This document shows, in pieces, positions 40,901-52,900 of a DNA stretch of 64,000 nt. The position numbers and the translations under genes were made by a program. The notes under the pieces are model-generated. The model was not told the DNA's origin. It was given only the letters and a program-made list of their open reading frames with translations, and ran no database searches. The stretch spans positions 543,501-607,500 of the forward strand of contig JABAKD010000019.1 of NCBI GenBank assembly GCA_012845835.1. Direction: 5' to 3'. Position 1 is the first letter of the stretch; each line of letters begins with the position of its first letter. The stretch comes from Undaria pinnatifida. Taxonomy: Eukaryota > Sar > Phaeophyceae > Laminariales > Alariaceae.

Positions 40901-43900
40901 ACCGAACCCGATACAGGGCACTCAGATGACGTGGATATCTGTGGGTGCCAAATCGAAATCGTCTGCAGTCAAGGTGCAAGATCAAAGTCAGGGCAGAGTC
41001 GCATTTCGAACAGGGCAGTCGCATTTCGAAATCGAAGTCGACATCGAAGTCGAAATCGAAGTATTCGAACCGAACAAACTCTTTTGATGAAAGAAAATCT
41101 TCCATTTTCCATTTCGAAGTCTTCGAAATCAAATATTCGAAATCGAGGTCTTCGAAATCCAAGTCTTCGGCACCACAGTCGAGCTTCAACATTGAGTCTT
41201 CGAAATCAAAGCCTTCTGAATCACAGTCGAAATCGAAGTCGAAGTGAACGTCTAATCGAGTCTTCGAAACAGAAAGAAAACATCATCTTCGAAATCGAGG
41301 TCTTCGAAATCGAGTGTTCGAAATCGAAGTCGAAATCGAAGTCTTCGAAATCGAATAACACCTTCAAATTGGAGGTGTTCGAAATCGAAGTGGTCGAACT
41401 GAGTCTTCGAAATCGAACTCTCGGATGTCCTCGCTATCGACTTCAAAATCGAAATTAAAACCGAAATCGGTATTTATGTGAAACAGGCCGAAGCTGTAAA
41501 CGTCGTTTCGCTCGTCGCTATCCCTTCATGAATAGAAAGCCCCAACAGGACGAATAACAACGACTGACCTTGTCCCTGGTCTCTTCGAAGAACTCCTGCG
41601 CGTTAGGCGCCTTGTGGAAGTACAGGTAGCCACCAAGAATCTGGACGGTAACGGTTAAACGAATGCGTTCCCACCACGGCCGTAATAAACAACATGAAGA
41701 TCAAGCCAGACAGACAGACAGACAGACAGGCGCACCGTGAGCGCAGAAGGTAGACAATCAGAAAGTGGCAGCAGAAAAAAACACAGCATTCCACCATACC
41801 GCATTTGGTTGGGTTATGTTTTTAACTCAAGAAAAATATACCCCAGTACCGAGATCTAGAACTTCGTCGAAACTCATATTCCCAAGCTGCATGTGATGCT
41901 TCGATCGCGCGTGTTACGGAATACTGACCCCTTGAAGCCATGAAGACAATAGCGTAGCGACGCCCCCGAGTGAAAGAAAGTACGACGGCCAACCCAACGA
42001 TTTTACAGAGAAGGTCAGCCTATCCCAATTCTGCGTTTACAGCGCATGTAAGAGTGTATCACGAATGTTGGTTGGCGAACCTCATCGGCGCCTTCTCCTG
42101 ATAGAACCATCTTGACGCCCATCGCCTTGATTTTCCGGGCCATGAGGAACATGGGCGTGCTGGCTCGGATGGTGGTCGTGTCGTACGTCTCCACCATGCG
42201 GACCACCTATCGACAGCCAGTGGGATGGTGGGAATTTTCGATTTGGTCTACGAAACAACGGTTGACCAATGAATGCGTCACGGGTCACAGACTCGCGTTG
42301 ACATTCAGTGCAAGTAAGCCGTGTGCATACAACTTTCTATTGGTCTACGAACAATCGCAATATTGGTTGGCCAATCAAAATATATACTTTGTTTGACCAA
42401 TCGTGACAACGGTTCACCACGCACCATGCGAATCGCCTACCGACAGCCAGCCGGATCGAAGCCATCTTCGAGTGGTCTACCCGTACGTCACTATAATATA
42501 CATGCTTACTTGGAACGCATATTGTTGGGTCCAGTCTAATAAAAAGCAGGCAATTCTTCGTCCCGACGACAACACGGTGACCGTTATATACTATAACCGA
42601 TACGGCCAACAGCAACACCAACAAGAACAAAAAACAAAGCAACAAGCAACAAGCAACAGCAACAGCAATAACATAAGTGTGGAATGCGCTTACCTCCCGG
42701 ATGGCGTCAAGCCCCTCCTGCACGGTGTACTCGTAGCCGTGATGAACCGTCCCCAAGAAGGATGCCACCTCTTTCGCCGCCTGCCGTTAGGGTTAGGGTG
42801 CGATCCCATCCCATCCCATCGTCAACAACAATGCCAACAGCGTTAACAACATTCAACAACAATCGAATCAACAACACTGCGTCAACACCACCACTACAAC
42901 AGTCATGACAACGCTGATGACGCTGACAACGCTGACAACGCTGACAACGGTGAGAAAGACTTCATCCAAGATAATATGCAATCCGCATCCGAGGGATGCG
43001 ACACATACAAATATATATATTGCTAGGAAGTCGCGCAGCAGCATATTTCAAAGCCTGAAAAAAACGCTAGTTTCGTGCCTGTAGCGGTTGCAAACCGGTC
43101 TTGCGATCCGAAAACGGTCATTTTCGGATTTGGAAATAGCATTTAAGACAAGACGGCCCAAGATAATCAGCCACCTTAACGCCTGGCGGACCCTCTATCA
43201 ATAGTCCGATTCTGAAGAGTGTAATTAATCTCCGGAAGCAAGAAAAAAAAACACATCGAAACCATTTACAAACAATAATACATAACTAGAATATTATTAG
43301 TCACCTTGAGGTCTGGCGAGCCCTTGAGTCCGACGCTGAAGGAGTGTATCCTCGGGAACGCTCCGCACTTGTCCGAGTCCGGGTGTTCTCGCATGTGCCT
43401 GCACGCCACGCTCGCCACCAGGCTAGAGTCCAGCCCGCCTGCACACAAGTGTCGTGATGGTCGTTTCGTTTCGTGCATTCGCTTCGTTTCGTTTTTCGTC
43501 GTTTCGTTTCACTTTCGTTTCACTTTCGTTTCGTTTCGTTTCCTTTCACGTAGTTTTTTTTCGTTATGCTTCTTGTTGATTAGTTTCGATTGCTGTCGAG
43601 TCCGGGTGCTCTCACACGTGCCTGCACGCCGCACTCGCCACCAGCCTAGAGTCCAGCCCGCCTGCACGCAAGTGTCGTGTATGGTTGCTTCGTTTCGTTT
43701 TTCGTCGTTTTGTTTCACTTTCGTTTCGTTTCCTTTCACGTAGGTTCTTTTCGTAATGCTTCTTGTTACTAGTTTCGATTTTTGCCGAGTCCGGGTGTTC
43801 TCACACGTTCCTGCACGCCGCACTCGCCACCAGGCTAGAGTCCTGCCCGCCTGAGAACGATTGTCGTGTATTTCATCAATTAATTAAATCTTTATTTTAC

Positions 43901-46900
43901 TTCGCTCGTGTACATGTGTCATATCGCAAACCGGCCGAGCCTCGAAACGCCACCACATCAAGTCAAGACCGGTCCCGAGATTCCGCACGAAGGTAGAGTC
44001 CAGCCCGCCTGCACACCAACCCACCAAACGGTTCCGCTTCGTCTTCTTCAAGGTTAGTTTTGTACCGTTTATTTTTGTTTTTGTGTTGGTATGTTTATGT
44101 GCATTTCCGTCAATTTTTGGCATATATACCACGTCCTGACATGGCGGCGCACCTGAGAGAAGCACACCCCAAGGCACGTCCGTCATCATCCTCCTTACAA
44201 CCGACCGTGTAAACGATTCACGCAGCCGTGTCAGGTCTACCGGCCTCGTGGGGTGCTGCAGACGATGCAAAAGGTCAACACAGACAAAAAAAAAATGAGC
44301 AACACGTGAGAAAAAACAGTTGGAATAAAATCAAACGGGGGGGATGGAAAAGTGTTCTGCCCAAACGAACAACGAACAAAGAACGACAAAAGGGTTCAAC
44401 ATAAATGAGCAATAAAGGGACAGTATTTGCTTAAAGGGAAACCGTCCAGAGTGCATACAGGGCAGGAAAAACACATGGAAGGGAACGGAAGTGAGGGAAG
44501 GAAGGAGTTCCAACAACGTCATTTGAAGGAAGCGAGCGGTCGCAGCGGGCATCAGACGTGATACAAAAGAAAAACTATGGAAGGGAATGGACTGGAAGGA
44601 AAAGAAGGGACACGGGAACGAGGTATATTTGGAGTTGGATTTAGATGGCCATCTGTCTCATGCGCGTAACGCAGCCCACTTACAAAAAAAACACGACGAT
44701 GTACGCGAACCAAAATTAGACGGTCACCTCCTTAATGGTGCGCCACAATGGGTTATACCGCAAGCCCAACATCTCGGCAATGCAGGTACACGTATCTAGA
44801 CTCCAGATCGTCTACATCGCCATCAGTCCGACATGAAGCCAACGTAAATATCCAAAACCAACAAGAACCTGAAGGCGGCCGGGTAGACTCTTACCTCCTT
44901 GATGGTGCGCCACACGGGGTTGTACCACAAGCTGAAGACTCCCGTCTTAGAAGAGTACGAGTGGCCCGGGGGAAAGGCTTTCAGCCCGCGGCACTCCGAT
45001 GCCAATCCCTGTTGACGTAAAACAAGCAAGACGGCGGACACACGGATACATCACAAAACAGTTCGTAAACATGAGTTTCGATGAAATCCTCGATCACACA
45101 GCTGAGTTTTTTTCTATTTTATAGCACAAGGTCAATGTTCAACTTACGTCACTACTTCCCGTTAGGTATCCGATACCCACATTAGATATCCGCTATCAAC
45201 ATTCGATACTCAATGTATCCACCGCTACACTTACCTTAAACCACCTTCGCCTAGGAGGAGATCCGCACCCTCCCCGTCGTCTCCCAAACGTATGTACACC
45301 CATCGCTACTCAACATAGCATTCGATACGTGATATCCTTCACTACGTCTCGTTCGATATCCGGTATTCACATTTCGATACACAATTTACCCATCGCTACT
45401 TTCACCTTTTCACCATCGTCTCGGAGGAGATCAGCACGCTTCCGTCGTCTCACCAACCGATGTAGATCCATCGCTACTCGATTATCATTCGACATCCGAC
45501 ATACATCACTACGTCTTGTACGATCTCCGATATCGACATTCCATATCCGATATCCTTCACTGCTTATCGTCCAATATTCGATATCCATATTCGCTATTCG
45601 ATACATGCATCACTACTAGAACATATTGTTCAATATACGATATCCACGTTCGATATCCGATATCCGGTATACATATATCACTAATCCTCACCTTCATCTC
45701 GGAGGAGATCCACACGCTCCCGTCATCTCCCCACCCGATGTAGAGCGGGATGATCCCGACGTGGTCTCGCGCCACGAAAAACGAATCGTCGCGCTTGTCG
45801 TAAATGAAGAACGCGAACATGCCCCTTAGCTCGTTCAGGCAGTCCTGCCCCTTCTTCAAGTAGAGGGGGATGATCGCCTCGCAGTCGGACCCCGTCAACG
45901 GCTGGACAGGAGAGGGAGGCAAATCGACACGCAAGATGAGCGGAAGGGCAAGGGGGTGTACTCATATCATGCACGTCTGCAGTCCTCAGAACCATACGGG
46001 GGGGGGGGGGTGTACTCAGTTTGTGCATGGCTGTAGTCGTATGACTATAGACCCTCGCATCCCTACTATGCCGGGACGGAGCACGTCAGGTTTTCACCAA
46101 CCAGGCAGACATTGCTTGCACCAAGCGCGAAGCGCCGTGAGGTGTTCGGCGAATCGCTTGAAGGGTCAACTGCATCCTTCCACGAACCGCTCGTAAGACG
46201 GACTTCGGTACCTTGTGCCTACTTTCTTGCTTATGGATGACAGCGCCAATGAGTTACTTTGTTTGCTGGTGTGGCCACTCCAGAGACAGCAATGTATATT
46301 TCCAGAGACAGCGATGTGTATTACCATGTAACTGCCTCGTAGGTGCCTTACCATATTCACACTACGTGATGCGATCATTCCCCTGGTGCGGAGTTAGGAT
46401 TCTTCACCCCGCACAATATAATCCTAATCGATAACCACCCTGGTGATCGCAAAAACAACAACAACAACAACAACGGTACCCGGGTCAAGAGGTGTTCGCA
46501 ATCTTACGGGTTGGGTCGGGTCGGGTCGGGTCGGGTCAAGAGGTGTTAACATCTCTCACGGGTCGGGCCGGGTCAACCTGACCCTATCCCATTCGCGAAA
46601 AGTGACCCAAACCGCCAAAAAAAAAAAAAAAAAAAACCTGGAAAAAACGAAAACGCGAAAACACGACGAACGAATGACAGTGACGGCAATAGAATCAGCC
46701 AAAAAAATACCGCGAGTTGCTAGGGGGGGGGGGGGGGGCATCCTCATTTGTTGCTTGCCTTAGTAATTTGACCATTATTATGATTGACCACGCATCCCTT
46801 TCGAGACGGAGCACCGTTTCTATTTCGAACAGAGACACTTCCAATGCCAGGGGCGCTCATTGCGTTTTCTTCCATTTAGTACAAGGAAAATGCTTGCTTA

Positions 46901-49900
46901 TCCTATCTCTTACTTGTTTGGCCGTCTGTGGCCACCATCTACCTCCTGAGTTTTTTTCTCGCCACTATCTAGTGAAACAAAGCACGGAGCTGGTGAGCCG
47001 CCTATGCAGGCCTTGTAAAGAAACGCACAGGATAAAAGTATGTAAAAAAATGACATTTTGTTCGTACGGCGTGTGGTTCCAGAAACTGAGAAGGGGTTTC
47101 GGATAATACCCCAGAAAACCTAACCCCAGCCCCAACCCCGGCCAAAAAGTCCGGCAAAAAGAAATATTTTCGGACAAAACGTCGGCCACAAAATAATTTA
47201 TAATTCTTTTTGGCCATTTCCATACTGAATATCGTATACATATTTACCCGCCCGGCATAGGCTACTGGAATTGCAACGGTGGACGGGACCCCACCGTTTC
47301 GTCGAGATTTTCTTATAAATAGTAGAAGGTGGGCAAAAGGCGGACCTTCTGAGCACCTTTTTGGAAAATAATCAAAAACCAAAAAAAAACGACAGAGCGG
47401 TAGAGGTGGCATCACCTCATCACCATCTGTTTTACGGCAAAAACTGATTTGGGGGGGGGGGGGGTGCCACCCGGTGAACAATCGCACGGCCTAGGTATAC
47501 GATGAAAAGACGTATTCCAAGAAAACAGTGAAATCGCGACGAATTTTGGTTAAGGCACTCCGTCCTTCAAAACGCGTTTCACTCAAAACGTTGCTACCTC
47601 TACCGTAGCATGCGTCTCTACAGTTTTGCAATCTTTCGAAGCTCCTTTTCGAACACCAACAATCACGCCAACCTCACAAAACGTGGGCAAACCTGCACTT
47701 TTCGTGGTATTCGACATTCCAAAATCCAAAATTGGCTCATAAGGTCGGCCTTTTGTCCACCTTTCAATATGTCCACGAAAAGGGGGGGGTTCCGCCCACC
47801 CTGGTGGTTCACCCTTGTGGTCCACACACGCGTAGCGTGAACGTTGAAGCATTCAATGCTGTACGTTCACACAATATATAAATAGGAGTGAAGTATACAA
47901 AAAACGAATGGCATGACGGACGGAACTTCTCATGTGTTTTCGTTATTTAGAAAAAAAAGCTAAAAATACAATACGAGACTACAGCTGTAAGGGCGATGAC
48001 CGCATCGGAACTCATCCTTGCAAGCTGTGTATGATGATAATCCGATCGCGCGTGTTACGGGGTGTGCACGTCAGCATGAAGGATATCGGTGGATGACTCC
48101 CTTCGGTGCTATTAATAGCTACCCTGGTACCAGGTATGAATTGTACCAGGGTGAACAGGGTGATACAAAGACGTACAGCCTTGAATGATATAATCACTCT
48201 GCGCACGGAAACTATAAAAACGATAAAAGCCGTTTCGAGGGGTTTCACATTAGGCAATCAGGTTTAATGAATTGGGTTTAATGAATTAGGTTTAATGAAT
48301 TGGGTTTAATGACTTAGGTTTAATAAATTAGGTTCAATGACAGTAATGACACAATACTTGTGTAATCAAGTAAAAAAAATACGAGTCCTTTACAGTTACA
48401 AGCATGATTTGGGAGAAAAACTACTTGGAACTAGTGTAGGATCTTTCGCAGTGGCAACAGGGTAAAGTGCAGCTGGAAGGAGGGGGGCATTCTCATACTG
48501 TAATCAAGTCATTAGGGTTACAGCGTCCAGCAACCAGGAACGGGGAAGGCTATACTGAAATCAAGGCAACAACAGAAAGGAGGGGCTATAAAGGAGGCGA
48601 GGGTGGACCAGCCTCACCTTGTAGTCTGTCTCGCCGCTCTTGAACACTTCGACGTAGTTGTAGATCTCTCCGTTAGCGGAAAGGATCACCTGGAAAGCAA
48701 AACGGCACAGCAGTGTGCAGGCGTTGCGGATCAGCCGTAGGTATGAGTATACAGTGCTATCTATACAAGGAGGGTCTCCCAATAGTGCCGGTTGAATAGA
48801 GCCACGAAACCGCCCCAACCAACCCCGAGCCCCTCAAAGGGCCGTGGTTAAGGTTATACACCCAAAAGGCAACTCATATGTTTCTTTTTTGAAGGCCCGT
48901 TTAGCGTTTAGGGCGACATGCCAGCTCCAATCTGAGCACGGGATACATTCACTTGAAAATGAAAAAAGACACTTCAGCTGTGAGATTGTGAATTTCGTCG
49001 GGACTCATCTTCGCAAGCTGCAGGACAGCATCATGCGTAGATAACAGGACCTCTGTTTATACTGCGCGTTTCTTCGTCGAGTGCGCAGGATGCATGAAAA
49101 ATCCGATTGCCGTAAGGCCACAGTAGACAACTTGAACCTCTTCAGGAACGTTAGAATGAAAATTAGTTTTCGGGACAACTTACCCGAAATTAGAGATACC
49201 AGGTATATATGTGTGCGTTAGTTTGAAGGAGGGGCGTTTTTTGGGTAAAAAAAGGCTGCAGACTGCGCTTAGCGTGTGTACGCACAGTTCAACGCGAATC
49301 GGCCTGGGAAGAAAATCCTGGATACATATCGCGATAAAGCGGAAGGCGCGTATTTTGTCGGCGTGGGGACGGGGGGGCGAGTGCCCTCTAAGCGGCCCCG
49401 GATCTCAGTTGCGAAAGGGGGGGGAGACAGAAAAGCAGGGCAAAGATAATAGACGGGATGAAAAAAAGAAAACGACAAAAGAAAAGCTAAGGAAACGGCA
49501 AGGCTACAAGGCAACCCCTTTGAGACTGTATACCGGTTTAGGGAGCAGATTGGTTGGAATTAGAGATAAATACCTGGTACCGCTATATGTTTTCCCTGAT
49601 ACGGCGCAAAAAAAAATCCTCCACATCTCGGAGGGGCTCCGAGGACCGTACTCGAGGGCCTGCAGTAGGTAAACACGCCTGTAGCGCGTTTTGCCTGCAA
49701 CACGCCTGCCGGCTTCTGATGAACTTCGCGCGTGCTTACCGGCACTTTAGAGCGCTCTCGGCAGTTATCATGGTTTGAGCCCCTTATTCCAACCTCAGTA
49801 GTGTTCGAGGTTGACCACTAGACCACCGGAGCGACCGGGTACGACATGGTATTATAGGAATTTAGAAATACCGTTGTCAACCATCTCGTCAAGGCAGCTG

Positions 49901-52900
49901 CCGGGCTCCGCCTGTGAGCGCTCGGTGCCGAAGGCTCTGGGCTCGTGATGACGCAGTTCGCACCGTGTATATAGTGACAATCTGAAATCAGCGATTGTAG
50001 TGATGATCGCCCGGTATCGTGCCCCGGTACTATGTAGTATTCCTGGTGCACGATAGCACGCCGCATCTGGTTTGCACGATTTCCCACACATGACAGCACC
50101 ATCGCGCGGGTGCATCTTCTGTTTTGTACCTGGTACTGTTTGATCCGTTGTTATTCCCCGGCACGCGCATACAAAGCGGCAGTACGGCGAAGGCTAGGAT
50201 TCTGTTGTGTGTGAACACGTGCACCAAGACAACAGTGGAGCTCCGGTGTCTGTTGCGCGCAACAGGCCCCCGCGTAGGAGCCGCAGGAGGCTAAAAATTG
50301 AAGTTGCGCGAAGCATACCAGGGGCCGGAAGAATGTTGCGCGCAGCGCAACACGGGCGGCAGGCGTGTTACACACACATGCGCCGCAGGTGTGTTAGCTC
50401 CCCGCAGGGAAGCCCGGAAGGGGCCCGGACGCGAAAAATTGCGGAAACTACATCACCAAGTGCGTTTATATTGCTAAAATTTTTCCCCGCAATACATACG
50501 TGAACGTACACCCCGGAAACCAGGTGACCAAGTCCTTTTAGACGCCTTCAAACACCTTTTCGCATACGGCGAACACGAAAAAAACGCGTCAAATATTTGT
50601 ATCGCCCAGAAAGACACGCGCAACTTACTTTTTTTTTTTTTTTTTTCATCCTCCGGCGGATGGGGAAAAATAAAGCTTTAGCTCACCACACTTCCACGTA
50701 TTTTCATACGCGTCGTGTGTCGATTTAACTTACCTTTTTTGTTCAGCCATTGTTTAGCCTGCGGTCACAAAAGTTGCGCGCGCGCGAAACGGGTGTTGCA
50801 CTGTGCGCAACACGCCTTCCGGCGCCTGTTGAGCAAAACAGCAAGTCTAACCTAAAAGTTGCTCATTAATTCCCAGACGTGTTATCAATACGAACGCCAG
50901 CGTCCACGTCGGTTCAATGATATAGCAAGCCGCGTACCTAATGAGGTCGATGTCCTGGGTTCGAGCCTCGCAACGGAGTGTCTATAACTAAAATTGACAG
51001 GCCGAATGTACGAGAGTGTGAGATGGCGAAATTCGATGCAAAACGTCTAGCATGAGAAGCTTGAAAGCGGGAATGCTGAACCCTATGCCCGATAAAAATG
51101 AAGGCACGTACCGGCTGGGAAGAAGGGACTTTTTTTTTTTTTTTATCCTCCGGCGGATGGGAAAAAATAAAGCTTTAGCTCACCACACTTCCACGTATTT
51201 TCATACGCGTCGTGTATCGATTCAACTCAGTTGCTTTCGCAGCCCAACGCTAGCTGGCGCACCCTTCGGGTCCCATCGTAGGTATAGGAAGGCACCTTTG
51301 ACCATGACCTTGTGGCTTGTCCAGAAGGTAGCTGAGCGTGAAAGCTCTTATTAATGAATGATATACTACTATATGTACGAGGTGAGCTGGAAGGTAAAAG
51401 CGATGACGACTTAAAAAAGAGTAACACAATAAAAAACGTCGTCTTGCGGGTACGACCATGCCTATCTGCACGGACCGAAACCACAACCCCGTACAACAAG
51501 GCACGACCTGGCTGGTGCCATTGATCAGTTTGATACAAGCTACCTGAGGCTTGGAGTCGAGGATCTCTGCATGAAACAAATTAATAGCATAATACACGCG
51601 ATGCGAGTTTGTACTATTCTTACTATTATTAAGCCGTCCGGAGGCAGGGTTCAGCGGGAAAAAGTGCCGAAAAAAACTGCCGCTTGCGGCATCGGTCATA
51701 GGAACAAACGCCGGCTGCTGGATAGGGTGGTGGCAGATTCAGCGTCCTAGCCACGGTGCAAGGAGTTGCACCACCCTGGGCGTGCTTCAGCGTAATCATG
51801 TTATTAATAGACTGCACGGTTGGCAAGACCACACTCACTCTGTTAGTGTAATGGTGAAATGGTGTAATGAATGCACCTGGCTCCCATGAGGGATACTTTT
51901 ATTAAATACTACCAGCTATACTTTTATTAAATAATATTAAGAGTGACGGTGCCAAAAACTAGGGAGCCCTTTGGAACTCCGAATTGCCTTAAGCGCCCAC
52001 CGATAACAACGCACACACTTTGACGACAGTTACATATATCCAGGGCTTTTCACGGGACATGAATGATCAGATAATCAGATCATCATCATCAGATCATCAT
52101 CAAATCATCAGGTCCGCCGATCATGTCAGGAGGTTTCCACACTCTCGCGGGTCGAGTCTGCTCGGGTCAGGAGGTCTGACGGGTCGGGTCGGCTCAGGAG
52201 GTCAAATATCACGGGGCCGGTCCGGTCATGTCATGTCATGTCATGTCATGTCATGTCATGTCATGTCATGTCGGGTCGGGACACCCTGATCGACCCCACC
52301 GGACCCGCAAGAAGCGATCTCACCCGTGAAATGCCCTGCAAATAACCTGCATTCCAATTTCCTTTCAGACCAGACTATCAGCAGTACCGTTAGTCTATAA
52401 GCGAAGCGACGGCTTTTGTAGCAAAACGTTCTTGTAGTGTCGACAGCGAGTTGAGTGAGAACAAGATATCAGGCATATGACAACTTCGAAGTTGCCATTG
52501 CTACCTGAATATTGTATATACCGTACAGGACACGAACAGGGTAATGAGAAAGGCAGGCTGATGCTTACAGGGTTGTAAAATATCGTGGAGCTGCTATACT
52601 GAAGTTAGTGTGGGAATGCCCCCTCTCTTAACGAAGGAACCCAGCCTGGGTCACCATTTCTCTTCAAAAAACGGCCGCTTATGCAGTCGGATCCGTCAGT
52701 CGAAAAGGGCCCTTTTCGACCCAAGACCAAAATCGGGCTTCTTACACAGTCGAAAATAGCTTTTCGATTAAAACTCTTCCAACTGAGCGATCTGACTCGC
52801 GCATCCAGTCGAAACAAGTCGCCGATTCGACTGGATGGGCGAGTCGGATTGCTCAATCGAAATGTTATGAACCTATCGCATCGCCCATCTCTCCACAACC

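Noticed and set aside
42785-42797. Telomere repeat (TTAGGGTTAGGG)
   Set aside because: Only two units at an acceptor site; no array.
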